From the NCBI RefSeq assembly GCF_006170445.1, contig NZ_VCNA01000004.1:372001-436000 (forward strand): a stretch of DNA of 64,000 nt, given 5' to 3'. The notes under the pieces are model-generated. The model was not told the DNA's origin and did no database searches. It saw only the letters and a program-made list of their open reading frames with translations. The stretch comes from Brevibacillus dissolubilis (GTDB lineage Bacteria > Bacillota > Bacilli > Brevibacillales > Brevibacillaceae). Positions 24,432-34,425 of the stretch are shown here, piece after piece (position 1 is the stretch's first letter; every line of letters starts with the position of its first letter). The position numbers and the translations under genes were made by a program.

Positions 24432-27400
24432 GTGAAACAGGCAAAAAGATGGTTTCTCTCCATTCTTGCGCTTCTTCTCCTTCTGACATCTTATGGAGGG
24501 TATCCATTGGTAACTGAGGTTTCCTATGCGGCCGATGGATTAGGTAATACATTTGATCTTGTCCCCAAAATGACTGACAAGGCTACACCAAGCGGTCTTG
24601 TTCATACAAACTCCACGCTGAATGCATCCTCGGCTTATACGATTTTTGATGACAGTGCAGCTGCCACCTGGATTACCGATTTTTCCAGGAGCACTGCCAT
24701 CGAGCAGATGAGATGGGTCTCCTATGACTTCCTCACTGATGAGCAAGTGAACACGTACACGATTACTCCCGCCTCCAACAGCTATGTGAACTGGGCTCCG
24801 ACCACCTGGGTTTTGGAAGGGTATGACGGTACGGGGTGGAAGATCGTCGATACACAGTCCCAAGCCCCTGTCTGGCAAGCAGGTGTCAAGCAGGAATTCA
24901 CCGTAGACACACCTGGATCTTATCCCAGCTACCGCCTCCGTTTTACGGGGTCATCCAATTACAGCAATGTCACTACGATCTCGCTCGCAGAGCTGGAACT
25001 GATCGGTCCCTTTCGACCGCGTCTGTTAGTGGGAGAGCCGATTATCAGTGAAGGCCATCAAAATGACGGTACCGTCTCTACCAGACAGACAGTCACCTTG
25101 ACAAGCGGCACTCTCACTGCTGATGCAGCCAGCGGTCTAACCGTCAATAAGCTGCCTGCCGGACTTACGGCCAGTGTGGCGAGAACCAGTAATTACGTAT
25201 TGACGATTACCTTTCTCGGTCAGGCATCTGGTGTAGGTGTCCAGACAGATATCACGGACGCCACTGTGACCTTGGATAAGAGCAAGGTGATTGGTCTTGG
25301 CGGTATAGGGAATGCTCCTGCTGATGTAATCTCTCCTCCCTTTACCTTTTCCGTATTTGATGTGGATTTTGTCCCGAAAATGACAAAGAACCAGACTGGA
25401 TTCGAACAGACCCTGACCAACGCCACCATGAATCTGAGTCTGTCCTATAAAGTGTTTGACGATGACATCAACAGTTATCAGACCGTGAATCTGGCAGAAG
25501 ATCCTGTCAATGGGATCTGGATCGAGTATGAATTCACAGCACCGGAAAAAATCGAGAAATATACGATGACTCCCCCCTCCAACTCTTATGTGAAATGGGC
25601 CCCGGTCACATGGCTGCTGGAAGCCTACGATGGTACGGGCTGGAAAGTGATCGATACCGTCAATGTTTGGCCCAAATGGAAGGCAGGCCAGAAGCTGGAG
25701 TTTGTCGTCGATACACCGGGTACGTATAAAAGGTACCGGTTCCGTTTTACTGGAGCCAACGGGGAATCTGGCAATACCTCTGTCTCTGTTGCCGAGATTG
25801 AAATGAACGGGCTGTATAATCCGCGTCTCTTACTAAATGAAAGCGTAATCAGTGAAGGATATGCCAATGACGGCTCTGTCTCACAGACACAGGTCGTGAC
25901 GCTTAGCAGCGGTACATTTGCTGCTGATATGTCCTCGGGCGTACTGGTAGAGAAATTACCAGAAGGTTTGCAAGTATCTGTAAATAGACTCAATGATCGC
26001 CAGCTGTCTCTGGCATACTCTGGTGTAGCCAAACAATTCGGTTCGGCCCAAGATATCACCAACGCCAAAGTCGTCGTGAATGCATCCGGCGTACTTCGGA
26101 CAGGAACGGCATCCGGACCTGGCAGCAATGTCACGTCTGCCCCATTTACTTTTTCCGTAAACGATCTGGACAGCATGCCGAAGATGACGAGCAACACCAC
26201 ACCGTCAGGCATCCTCAGTTCAAATACCACGATCAATCAGACAGAGGTCTTCAAGATCTTTGATGACAGCCCAACCACTGGCTTTACGATGGATTATCCG
26301 GTCGGTTCTACAGACGGGCGCTACATTGAGATCGAGTTCCCAGCGGAAAAGCGGATCACCAAGTATACGCTGACCCCTCCATCTGACACTGCTTTTGCCA
26401 ATACCCCGATCACCTGGGAAGTCAAAGCATCGAATGGAGGCAACTGGACCAGTATCAGTACCCCTGAAGTCGTGACGACCTGGAAACAAGGAGTCAAGAG
26501 AGAATTTGCGATTCATAACCCCAACTATTATCGGAAATACCGCCTGCATTTTAAGCCTTACAATGGCTATGAAAATACGAAAAACATCAGCATTCAGGAG
26601 GCTGAATTGACTGCAGCAGCCCCTCCTCCAACGCTAACCGTCTCCACTCCCGTAATTCCAGAGGCAGATGAAAATGACGGTAGCATCAGTGTCACCCAGT
26701 CCGTCTATATGAAGAACGGTACATTTATGGCTGACATGAGCACGGGTGTCACGATCAATCCTCTCCCCACCGGACTTGGCGTAGAGGTGACCCGTATGAG
26801 CGACACAGAGCTGAAGCTTACTTTTACCGGCAAAGCCACTGCCCATCAGGCCGCAGACAGTATCTCACAGGCCAGCGTCTCCATAGACAAGACCAAGATC
26901 GACGGGGCTGCCTTTGGCGTGACCACAAGTGATTTCTTTTCATTCTCTTTCCGTGATCCGTTCGTAGCCGTGCCGGATGTACCGAGGGCTTCTTCCTTGT
27001 CATTTGACGGTGTGGACGACACGATGACCGCGCAGAATGTAGCGGTCAATACGACTCCCGGAGCCAAAAACACGGTAGAGTTCTGGGTGTACTGGGATGG
27101 GAAAAATGCGGTGATGCCTTTCAGTTGGGAGGACACCTATGACCTGGAATTTGTAAGTAATTCCTTCGGGTTTAATACCGGGCAGGATAATCTGCTTGGG
27201 GTACCTGCGGATAAGATGCTCAATACCTGGACACATGTGGCCGCTGTCTTCTACAATGGCGTCCCTTCCCCGAGTACCGTACAGCTGTATCTGAATGGGG
27301 AAAAACAGGTACTGACCCACCGCTTGTCCGAGACCTCGATCAGCTCCAGACAGGTATCCCCGATGATCCGGTTCGGTCATTTCAAAGGCGGCTCCTTCTA

Positions 27401-27956
27401 TAATTTCCGCGGCAAATTAAGTGAATTGCGGATCTGGAATCACGCCCGCACCCGGACGCAAATCCAGACGTATGTCAACACGACCTTGACGGGTCAAGAA
27501 ACAGGTCTGGTCGGGTATTGGAAGCTGGGAGCACTATCTACCTACCAAGCCTTTGATTCTTCGCGATACGGCAACACAGCAACCGGTGTCCTATTCGTAA
27601 CCGCCAAGCTGAATCCGCAGGCGGCCGAAGTGCTGTCTGACTCGGTCAAAATCAACTGGACGCCTCATTCATCAGCAGATGACTATATCTTCAAACGCGA
27701 CGGATTGACGGTCGGCCGGTCTGTGTATGGCAGCGGGTTTACCGACACGGGTCTGAGTCCGGGCACAACCTACACGTATTCGGTACAGGCGGCGAATCAA
27801 ACAGGTGAGAGCATGCCTGAGAAATTGGTTGTGACGACTCCTGCTGCGGTGGATGTTCCTGCGCCGACAGAATCCAGTCAACCAACCATTCTGACTGAAA
27901 CAGATGTGACGCGCACAGATCCGGTCTCACCCGATAGTGACCCGCAATCGCAATAA
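24432..27956 (+). CDS. Giant secreted repeat protein (F5/8C-like, LamG, FN3)
   Basis: A 1174-residue exported protein with an N-terminal signal peptide (hydrophobic core about 8-25). It contains three tandem copies of a roughly 250-residue unit. Each unit begins with a discoidin/F5-8C-like domain (PKMT... to ...ELELIG) and ends with an Ig-like domain starting at EPIISEG or similar. A LamG/concanavalin-like domain follows (SLSFDGVDD... to ...LVGYWKL, about 855-1045), then a fibronectin type III domain (about 1055-1140) and a Ser/Pro/Asp-rich tail. No LPXTG or S-layer anchor is seen, so it is likely released or held by carbohydrate binding. GAGGAGG precedes the GTG. Confidence 0.8.
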   Translation: MKQAKRWFLSILALLLLLTSYGGYPLVTEVSYAADGLGNTFDLVPKMTDKATPSGLVHTNSTLNASSAYTIFDDSAAATWITDFSRSTAIEQMRWVSYDFLTDEQVNTYTITPASNSYVNWAPTTWVLEGYDGTGWKIVDTQSQAPVWQAGVKQEFTVDTPGSYPSYRLRFTGSSNYSNVTTISLAELELIGPFRPRLLVGEPIISEGHQNDGTVSTRQTVTLTSGTLTADAASGLTVNKLPAGLTASVARTSNYVLTITFLGQASGVGVQTDITDATVTLDKSKVIGLGGIGNAPADVISPPFTFSVFDVDFVPKMTKNQTGFEQTLTNATMNLSLSYKVFDDDINSYQTVNLAEDPVNGIWIEYEFTAPEKIEKYTMTPPSNSYVKWAPVTWLLEAYDGTGWKVIDTVNVWPKWKAGQKLEFVVDTPGTYKRYRFRFTGANGESGNTSVSVAEIEMNGLYNPRLLLNESVISEGYANDGSVSQTQVVTLSSGTFAADMSSGVLVEKLPEGLQVSVNRLNDRQLSLAYSGVAKQFGSAQDITNAKVVVNASGVLRTGTASGPGSNVTSAPFTFSVNDLDSMPKMTSNTTPSGILSSNTTINQTEVFKIFDDSPTTGFTMDYPVGSTDGRYIEIEFPAEKRITKYTLTPPSDTAFANTPITWEVKASNGGNWTSISTPEVVTTWKQGVKREFAIHNPNYYRKYRLHFKPYNGYENTKNISIQEAELTAAAPPPTLTVSTPVIPEADENDGSISVTQSVYMKNGTFMADMSTGVTINPLPTGLGVEVTRMSDTELKLTFTGKATAHQAADSISQASVSIDKTKIDGAAFGVTTSDFFSFSFRDPFVAVPDVPRASSLSFDGVDDTMTAQNVAVNTTPGAKNTVEFWVYWDGKNAVMPFSWEDTYDLEFVSNSFGFNTGQDNLLGVPADKMLNTWTHVAAVFYNGVPSPSTVQLYLNGEKQVLTHRLSETSISSRQVSPMIRFGHFKGGSFYNFRGKLSELRIWNHARTRTQIQTYVNTTLTGQETGLVGYWKLGALSTYQAFDSSRYGNTATGVLFVTAKLNPQAAEVLSDSVKINWTPHSSADDYIFKRDGLTVGRSVYGSGFTDTGLSPGTTYTYSVQAANQTGESMPEKLVVTTPAAVDVPAPTESSQPTILTETDVTRTDPVSPDSDPQSQ

Positions 27957-27987
27957 GCTCACCTCTTTAATTGATCAGGATCAGACA

Positions 27988-28040
27988 ACAAAAAAGCAAG
28001 CACAGTTCCCCAACGCGGGAGCCGTGCTTGCTTTTTTTAT
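27988..28040. terminator. Bidirectional terminator
   Basis: AGCAAGCAC (27995-28003) pairs with GTGCTTGCT (28024-28032), with A-run before and T-run after. It serves the giant secreted protein gene and the convergent PHP gene. Confidence 0.85.
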
Positions 28041-28059
28041 CATGAAGATCTTCTAGCCT

Positions 28060-28911
28060 TTACAGCTTTGCTTTACGCATCTCTGTCAGCTTGCGCAGTT
28101 TGGCCACGGTATCAAGCGGTGCAGTATAAGAACCAAGCATCGCATGGAACGGTTCCGGCCCACGGTAGCCGTGGAAGTCGGAGCCGCCGGTGCGGATGAG
28201 GCCGTACTCATCGGCGAGGCGCTCGTATTCTTTGACCTGCTCAGGGCTGTTGTCGGGATGATAGGCCTCGATGCCGTCCAGTCCGTAGACGATCAATTCT
28301 TCTACCAGCTCATCGTCGTCATATAGACCCGGGTGTGCAAGTACCGCGGCACCGCCTGATTTTTTGATCAGGTCGATCGCCTGCTGCGGGGAGATGCGCT
28401 CCACATTGACGTAGGCGCTGCCTGTTTTGCCGAGGTATTTATCGAAGGCTTCTGCGACAGACTCTACATAGCCCTTTTCCATCAGCTCTTCGGCGATGTG
28501 CGGGCGGCCGATGTTTTTGTCCGGGCCTGTCTTGCGGCGGTAGACATCTTCGAGGGTGATCTCGACGCCGAGTTCATTGAGCCGCTTGATCAGCTGGATG
28601 TTGCGCTGGTGGCGCACGTCGCGCAGTCCGGTCAGTTTTTCGCGGAACGATTCCTGATCATAAGGAACGAAATAGCCCAGCACGTGGATATCCTGCCCCT
28701 TCGCCGCTGTGCTGATCTCGACTCCTGGGATGACCTCGATCCCTAATTCCTTGCCCGCTTCGATGGCTTCAGCCACCCCTGCCACAGTGTCGTGATCCGT
28801 GATCGCCAGTGCGGCCAGTCCCTGCTCCTTGGCGATGCGGACATTCTCCGCCGGCTGGCATGAGCCGTCAGAAGCGACGGTATGCGAGTGTAGATCTGCT
28901 TTGATTTCCAT
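28060..28911 (-). CDS. PHP domain phosphoesterase (RNase AM/YciV-like)
   Basis: A 283-residue PHP-family metal-dependent phosphoesterase. Metal ligands are seen in DLHSHTVASDG (7-17), TDHDT near 38-42, the GVEIS segment, AHPG near 195 and the final GSDFHG motif. The family includes E. coli RNase AM/TrpH, which degrades short RNA 5' ends and hydrolyses 3',5'-bisphosphonucleotides. The exact substrate here is inferred. GAGGTGA precedes the ATG. Confidence 0.85.
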   Translation of the reverse strand: MEIKADLHSHTVASDGSCQPAENVRIAKEQGLAALAITDHDTVAGVAEAIEAGKELGIEVIPGVEISTAAKGQDIHVLGYFVPYDQESFREKLTGLRDVRHQRNIQLIKRLNELGVEITLEDVYRRKTGPDKNIGRPHIAEELMEKGYVESVAEAFDKYLGKTGSAYVNVERISPQQAIDLIKKSGGAAVLAHPGLYDDDELVEELIVYGLDGIEAYHPDNSPEQVKEYERLADEYGLIRTGGSDFHGYRGPEPFHAMLGSYTAPLDTVAKLRKLTEMRKAKL

Positions 28912-29013
28912 GTGACTTCACCTCATCGATAAAATTCATTTTCAGTCTGAAATCCCATCCATCTTCATATAGATACAGTACAAATGCGCATATTCTCAAA
29001 GGGGGATTCCTAT

Positions 29014-29373
29014 TTGCAACTCAAAAACAAAACGGTAACCGGAGTCATCCAGCCTCTTTCCTATGTAGACAGGACCCTGCGCCAGCAAGGTTTCCGCCGG
29101 GTGGGTGAAGGTTCTGTACCGATTTATGACGTGGTCATCTATGATTCTTCGACGAGCACCTCTTATTTCCTTCGCATTCCCACCAGCATTACACATGGGG
29201 GTTCGGGTAAAGGGGAGCTGTCGGTCAAAATCGGTCATCCTTACCTCGAAGCCAAAATCCTCATCTATGGCCCAGATGAATCGTTCGTGATCCCCCAGGC
29301 AGTCAAACGGGCCGCCGAAGACAAATTAAAAGAGCTCGCTGCCTATCTCCTGCCCGCCGACAGCGACACCTGA
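29014..29373 (+). CDS. yugN: YugN-like family protein
   Basis: A 119-residue protein resembling the YugN-like family of Bacillus by its central YFLRIPTSI and VKIGHPYLEAK segments. Its function is unknown. The preferred start is TTG at 29014, 8 nt after AAGGGGG; an ATG at 28984 would place the ribosome site inside the gene. It converges with the YitT gene. Confidence 0.65.
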   Translation: MQLKNKTVTGVIQPLSYVDRTLRQQGFRRVGEGSVPIYDVVIYDSSTSTSYFLRIPTSITHGGSGKGELSVKIGHPYLEAKILIYGPDESFVIPQAVKRAAEDKLKELAAYLLPADSDT

Positions 29374-29379
29374 TACAGA

Positions 29380-29420
29380 TGCCCCTGAATGGACGATAAA
29401 ACCCGATCAGGGGCTGTTTT
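29380..29420. terminator. Possible convergent terminator
   Basis: CCCCTGA (29382-29388) pairs with TCAGGGG (29407-29413), followed by CTGTTTTGTC. It lies between convergent yugN and yitT-like genes; the T-tract is weak. Confidence 0.5.
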
Positions 29421-29421
29421 G

Positions 29422-30036
29422 TCATTTCTTCCGTAAAAACGCAGACAGCGGTACACTCTCCCACTGCTCCCCCTTTTCGATCTCGCAGAAGTAATGGGTC
29501 GCTACCGCAGCCGCCAGAATCGTCACCAGCGAGTAAAACGTGTGGGACGGCCCAATCGCCCAAAAAGCAGCCGAGATAATCACCCCGTCGATCAGAAAGA
29601 TCAAGAGTGCCACCGGGATCTTCGTCCGCTTGGAGATAAACTGTGCGACCAGATCGGTTCCCCCTGTATTGGTGTCATAAGCGAGCATGATACCAATCCC
29701 CGCACCAATCGTCGTCCCGCCAAGCACTACGGCAAACGGCACAGGAAAATCGCTCCACGCCCGCATCGGACTCAACAGATCAATAAAAAACGACGAAAGC
29801 AACAACCCATGCAAACTATGGTAAAACAAATTGCGGTCATACACAAACACCCAGATATAAATCGGTACACTCGCCAAAATCATCACCCATCCCGGCGATA
29901 AGCCGAGATAGTACTTGGCTAACAGACCGACTCCGATCATTCCACCGTCCATTAACTTTTGAGCAACTAAAAACATATTCACACCGATTGCCACCAGCAG
30001 GCTTCCGAGAATGACGATGAAGGTTTTCTTGAGCAT
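29422..30036 (-). CDS. YitT family membrane protein
   Basis: A 204-residue DUF161/YitT-family membrane protein with about five hydrophobic segments. Typical signatures are the NMFLVAQKLMDGGMIGVGLL start and the glycine-rich GGTTIGAGIGIMLAYD..TGGTDL motif. It lacks the soluble C-terminal DUF2179 domain found in many longer relatives. The transported substrate is not known. Confidence 0.8.
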   Translation of the reverse strand: MLKKTFIVILGSLLVAIGVNMFLVAQKLMDGGMIGVGLLAKYYLGLSPGWVMILASVPIYIWVFVYDRNLFYHSLHGLLLSSFFIDLLSPMRAWSDFPVPFAVVLGGTTIGAGIGIMLAYDTNTGGTDLVAQFISKRTKIPVALLIFLIDGVIISAAFWAIGPSHTFYSLVTILAAAVATHYFCEIEKGEQWESVPLSAFLRKK

Positions 30037-30211
30037 GTCTTCCCCCCTGACGCTCTGCTCTCCTTTCTCATCGTATTCACATATGGGGGCGGGTATGTCC
30101 TAAAACCGCGCATTGCGCTTCTGCGGCTCAAGAATACATGCAAAACACCGTTCTTGACAGAAGAAGACGGATCAGGAGGATTTTTGAACGTACAGGGTGG
30201 CATATCAAGTT

Positions 30212-30241
30212 TTGACTGAATCCTTTTCAAACTGATATACT
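30212..30241 (+). promoter_or_regulatory. Promoter for the CNNM/CorC gene
   Basis: TTGACT, 18-nt spacer, TATACT: each hexamer is 5 of 6 to consensus. It is the only strong match in the 270-nt gap. Confidence 0.6.
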
Positions 30242-30356
30242 ATACAGTAAGTTTGCATATATTCGACATGATCTGTATATCTGAATCATGTACCGATAAA
30301 ACTAAAACGTGGAGGTGAATTCTCCCCTGTTTCTGCGGAAAGAGGCGGAGAGTTAT

Positions 30357-31721
30357 TTGGAGAGTATACCGATAGGTCCGTTAAGTGAGATCATGATCAA
30401 CCTGCTTTTGGTTATTTTCCTGGTTTTTCTAAACGGATTTTTCGTAGCAGCAGAATTTGCATTGGTGAAAGTACGCCAAACACGCTTGGCCCAGCTTGTC
30501 AGTGATGGCAACAAACGTGCCAAGTACGCGCAAAGCATTTCCCAGCAGTTGGATGCGTACCTCTCAGCTTGTCAGCTGGGGATTACGCTGGCGTCTCTGG
30601 GGCTTGGTTGGGTCGGTGAGCCAGTGATTGCTGAACTCATCGTCGAGCCGCTTCTGGCTGGCATGGCTTCTGAAGCGATGATCCACACGATTTCCATCGC
30701 GATTGCTTTTGCGATCATTACGTTTTTGCACATTGTCTTGGGTGAGTTGGCGCCAAAATCGCTCGCCATCCAAAAAGCCGAATCCACTTCTCTCTGGGTG
30801 GCCGCTCCGCTGATGTTTTTCTATAAACTCAGCTATCCGGCGATCTGGCTGTTGAATGGTACCGCGACCTTCTTCCTGCGTCTCGTCGGTCTGACTCCTG
30901 CGAGCGAGCACGAATCCGCACATACGGAAGAAGAGATCCGCCTCCTCGTCAACGAGAGCCACAAAAGCGGTCATATCGACCAAGAAGAGATGGACTTGGT
31001 GGACAATGTGTTCGAATTCTCCGAACGATTGGCCCGCGAGATCATGATTCCGCGGATTGACATCGTCTGCCTGTATGACGACAATACGTTTGAGGAGAAT
31101 CTGGAGATCATCCGCGAATCACGCCACTCCCGTTTCCCTGTCGCGCATGAGGATAAAGACCGGATCATCGGATTTGTCCACGCTACCGATTTTTATCTCA
31201 CCGCGCTGACCAATGGCGATCGAACCAAGCTGGAGAACTTCATCCGCCCTGTTCTGACCGTGCCTGAATCGATGGAGATCAGTCACGTACTGCGCCTGAT
31301 GCAAAAACGCCGCTCCCAGCTCGCCATCGTCATCGACGAGTACGGCGGGACGGCTGGTCTGATCACGATGGAAGACATCTTAGAAGAGATTGTCGGCGAT
31401 ATTCAAGACGAATTCGACGAGCACGAACGTCCTGATATCGAGAATAACGACAATACGCTTTCCGTCTCTGGTAAGACCCTGCTCTCTGAATTGAATGATA
31501 TTATTCCTGTGGAAATCCACTCCGATGACGTCGACACCATCGCCGGCTGGCTGTACAGTCAGCTGAATGAAGAGGTGGCGAAGGGCAAAACGGTAACGTA
31601 CAGCAATTATGTGTTTACGATTACCGAGTTGGAGAACCACCGTATCACACGGGTGGGCATTGAACAGCTGGAGACAGAAGAAAATGCGGATGAAGACGGG
31701 ATATTAATGCAAGCGCAATAA
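30357..31721 (+). CDS. CNNM/CorC (HlyC) family transporter, CBS domains
   Basis: About 454 residues: an N-terminal CNNM (DUF21) membrane domain with three to four helices beginning [21 protein letters not shown], two cytoplasmic CBS domains (from IPRIDIV and from FIRPVLTV, with the DEYGGTAGL motif), and a C-terminal CorC_HlyC domain. The family is implicated in Mg2+ or Co2+ efflux. The start is unsure: a frame runs from GTG 30309, where a GGAGGTGA box lies inside the gene. TTG 30357 after GGAG, or ATG 30393, are alternatives. A second family member is cut by the window end. Confidence 0.82.
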   Translation: MESIPIGPLSEIMINLLLVIFLVFLNGFFVAAEFALVKVRQTRLAQLVSDGNKRAKYAQSISQQLDAYLSACQLGITLASLGLGWVGEPVIAELIVEPLLAGMASEAMIHTISIAIAFAIITFLHIVLGELAPKSLAIQKAESTSLWVAAPLMFFYKLSYPAIWLLNGTATFFLRLVGLTPASEHESAHTEEEIRLLVNESHKSGHIDQEEMDLVDNVFEFSERLAREIMIPRIDIVCLYDDNTFEENLEIIRESRHSRFPVAHEDKDRIIGFVHATDFYLTALTNGDRTKLENFIRPVLTVPESMEISHVLRLMQKRRSQLAIVIDEYGGTAGLITMEDILEEIVGDIQDEFDEHERPDIENNDNTLSVSGKTLLSELNDIIPVEIHSDDVDTIAGWLYSQLNEEVAKGKTVTYSNYVFTITELENHRITRVGIEQLETEENADEDGILMQAQ

Positions 31722-31739
31722 GGCAATCACTGCTTCCCA

Positions 31740-31800
31740 TAAAAAAAGAAGGACTCATTCGATTGATCGGATTGATCAGCGGATGAGTCCTTTTTTGGTT
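31740..31800. terminator. Bidirectional terminator
   Basis: AAGGACTCAT (31749-31758) pairs with ATGAGTCCTT (31783-31792), flanked by AAAAAAA and TTTTTT. Confidence 0.85.
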
Positions 31801-31821
31801 TTTTGGTTGCGTACTCTTTTC

Positions 31822-34374
31822 CTAGTGGACGGTCAATTGTACACGGGAGGTCTTGCCTTGGTAGGTGGCTTCGAGGGTTACTTTGTCCCCTGCTTTTGCC
31901 TTGGCGTTGACGGTAAGGACTCCATTGTCATCGATGGTGGCGATGTCTTGATTGCTGGATTCGTAGACGACGCCATGGGTAGTGACATCCAGCTTCGATT
32001 TGTCAGACAGATAGGCGGTGACGGTGAGCGTGGTGCTCTCCCCCGCTTTGACCTTCAAGCTGCGTGGCTCTAGCTTGATGGCGTAGAGAGGTTGCACGGT
32101 AAGCGTCATCTTGCTGGTCTTCTTGTTGTTTTCGGCGGTGATCGTGACGCGTGTACCCGCCTTGGCTTCTGGATTGACCGTTACCACTCCGTCTTCGTTG
32201 ATCGTGGCAACATCCGTATCGCTGCTGGTGTAGCTGGTGCCCTTGTCCGTTCCGCTCAGATCTAGGCGGTAGCTAGTGCCCGGAACTGCGGTTACCACAG
32301 AAAGCGGGTAGGCTGCACCTGGGAAGAGGGTCAGCTTGCGGTCAGCAAACGAGATGCGGCTGACGGTCACTTCCTCCAAGCGGTGCGGCGCGAGTTGACT
32401 GGTGGTAAAGCTTGCTGAATGGTTCTGAACTGTCACTTCCTTGGCCATGTTGCCATCTGCGAGAATGTTCCATTTCTTCGTTTTCTCATCATAGTAGGAG
32501 GCGTACAGATTCTTGGTGGACTCAAATGGGATGGTGATGCGCAAGGCTTCTTGATCATGAAGCTGTGTGATGCGGCGGTCACCTGCGTAGAGCAGCACTT
32601 GGAAGGTGTCGCTCGTCTTGCCGTCTGGTTGGATACCCGCTGTATACGTATCGATGACGGTACCTGCCACGTCCAAAACCCCGCGCGCGCTGATGCCGTT
32701 GGTCGTATCTGCAAATTGGAGGCGCAGATCCTGGTCTTGGTAGTTGTCAAGCAGTTCGGTTGGCAGGGTAACCGCGTTTCCGTCGGCAGACTTGACTGTA
32801 AATCCGTAATCGTGGACGGCGAGCTGTTGGACAGCATTGCTGTCGAGGGTAAGAGTCGCATTGGCATCGGTTAATTCATATTGGACGAACGGGTCTACGA
32901 TCACCAGATCTGCGCTGTCACCCATCTTGGCTTCAAAACGGGCGATCATCTCTTGAACAGCTGCGATCTGAGCGGTCAGCTCAGCAATCTCGTTGCTTTG
33001 GTTCTGCGGTACTTGGCTGACATGTCCGATCAAGGTGAGAACACAGATATTGAGATGGTCCGCGAGCCAGCCATCCACTGCTTTTGGTTTCAGCTCGCTG
33101 ATGACGGTTTCGAGCAGGTTTTCGAAGGTGGTCAATGCTTCGTGGACGGTAGCCGTATCGGTAGGTTCTACATCCATGAGCATCGGGATAAGCACATGGT
33201 TGAGCATCTCTTGGGTGATGCTGGCCACTGCTTCATCTTTGATATCCTGATCGTTCATCTCATCAACCAATGTGCCGAATACCGTAGTAATCGTTTCGTT
33301 GACCATTGCGAACTTGTTGGTGAACTGGCGGTCATGGTAGACATAGCTGGCCAGGCCGTTGATGGCAAGTCTGCCCTGCTGGAAAATGATTTCTCTGTCG
33401 CGGGAGGCTTGCATGTTGGCAATGACGTAGTCGTTGAGCGCGCGTTGCTCGTCAACCGTGGTCGGGAACTCGGTCGGAATCGTCGGTGATGTCGGCGGCT
33501 CCGTTGGTGGATAAGGCGGTATGGTCGGCGGCTCCGTCGGTGGATCGGTCGGCGTTGTTGGCGGCTCCGTCGGTGGATCGGTTGGTGTTGTCGGCGGCTC
33601 CGTCGGTGGATCGGTTGGTGTTGTCGGCGGCTCCGTCGGTGGATCGGTTGGCGTTGTCGGCGGTTCCGTTGGTGGATCGGTCGGCGTTGTCGGCGGCTCC
33701 GTCGGTGGATCGGTCGGCGTTGTTGGCGGCTCCGTCGGTGGATCGGTTGGCGTTGTCGGCGGCTCCGTCGGCGTTGTTGGCGGCTCCGTCGGTGGATCGG
33801 TTGGTGTCGTTGGCGGTTCTGTCGGTGGATCGGTTGGCGTTGTTGGCGGCTCCGTCGGTGGATCGGTCGGCGTTGTTGGCGGCTCCGTTGGTGGATCGGT
33901 TGGCGTTGTCGGCGGCTCCGTTGGTGGATCGGTTGGCGTTGTCGGCGGCTCCGTCGGTGGATCAGTTGGCGTTGTTGGCGGTTCTGTCGGTGGATCGGTT
34001 GGTGTCGTCGGCGGCTCCGTCGGTGTTGCTATGAGTTCGAATGTATCTGTCGCCACATCTGTCCCACGCCCGATTACGATGGTATACACCCCAGGAGTCG
34101 CTGTAGCCGGAAGGGTAAAGGACTTGCTGAAGTTGACCACGTTACCGGACATGATATCGTAGTAGGCAATCGTCTGCTCCGGCGAGATCACCTTGAAAAT
34201 CGTCGTGGAGTAGGTAGAGCTGCCTGCGATGGTGATGGTCTCCCCCGGCTTTTTATCGGTTACGTCAAGGATGGACACTTTAGCGCCTGGCGTCTGTGCC
34301 AAGGCAATGAAGGGCTGGTGAAGCAGGGTGAATACTAGTGCTGAAGTTCTTATGATTCGGTCTATTTTTTTCAT
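31822..34374 (-). CDS. Secreted Pro/Thr-repeat protein with BIG2-like domains
   Basis: An 850-residue exported protein. It has a signal peptide (about 1-26), then an Ig-like domain (28-115), then a Pro/Thr spacer (about 117-298) made of TPTDPPTEPPT units. A mostly helical middle follows (about 300-480), then a beta-rich region, and two C-terminal bacterial Ig-like (BIG2-type) domains (about 690-850) with NEDGVVTVNP and DDNGVLTVNA. No cell-wall anchor is visible. It is the last of three same-strand secreted protein genes. AAGGGAG precedes the ATG. The Pro/Thr region probably acts as an extended stalk. Confidence 0.8.
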   Translation of the reverse strand: MKKIDRIIRTSALVFTLLHQPFIALAQTPGAKVSILDVTDKKPGETITIAGSSTYSTTIFKVISPEQTIAYYDIMSGNVVNFSKSFTLPATATPGVYTIVIGRGTDVATDTFELIATPTEPPTTPTDPPTEPPTTPTDPPTEPPTTPTDPPTEPPTTPTDPPTEPPTTPTDPPTEPPTTPTDPPTEPPTTPTDPPTEPPTTPTEPPTTPTDPPTEPPTTPTDPPTEPPTTPTDPPTEPPTTPTDPPTEPPTTPTDPPTEPPTTPTDPPTEPPTTPTDPPTEPPTIPPYPPTEPPTSPTIPTEFPTTVDEQRALNDYVIANMQASRDREIIFQQGRLAINGLASYVYHDRQFTNKFAMVNETITTVFGTLVDEMNDQDIKDEAVASITQEMLNHVLIPMLMDVEPTDTATVHEALTTFENLLETVISELKPKAVDGWLADHLNICVLTLIGHVSQVPQNQSNEIAELTAQIAAVQEMIARFEAKMGDSADLVIVDPFVQYELTDANATLTLDSNAVQQLAVHDYGFTVKSADGNAVTLPTELLDNYQDQDLRLQFADTTNGISARGVLDVAGTVIDTYTAGIQPDGKTSDTFQVLLYAGDRRITQLHDQEALRITIPFESTKNLYASYYDEKTKKWNILADGNMAKEVTVQNHSASFTTSQLAPHRLEEVTVSRISFADRKLTLFPGAAYPLSVVTAVPGTSYRLDLSGTDKGTSYTSSDTDVATINEDGVVTVNPEAKAGTRVTITAENNKKTSKMTLTVQPLYAIKLEPRSLKVKAGESTTLTVTAYLSDKSKLDVTTHGVVYESSNQDIATIDDNGVLTVNAKAKAGDKVTLEATYQGKTSRVQLTVH
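33483..34026 (-). repeat. 33-bp tandem repeats encoding TPTDPPTEPPT
   Basis: About 15 head-to-tail copies of a 33-bp unit, with shorter variants where one copy lacks part of the unit. Copies differ mainly at third codon positions (GTC/GTT, GGC/GGT). They code the Pro/Thr stalk on the minus strand; Val/Gly-rich frames on the plus strand are shadows. Confidence 0.9.
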
Positions 34375-34425
34375 TTCTGAATCTCCCTTCCTGTTAGAAT
34401 CAGGGGGTGTTCTCCCCGTCTCGTT

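Noticed and set aside
33483-34026. CRISPR-like array
   Set aside because: The repeats are contiguous with no unique spacers and are in frame within a coding gene.
33486-34162. Long Val/Gly/Ser-rich frames on the plus strand
   Set aside because: They are shadows of the 33-bp repeats that encode the Pro/Thr stalk on the minus strand.
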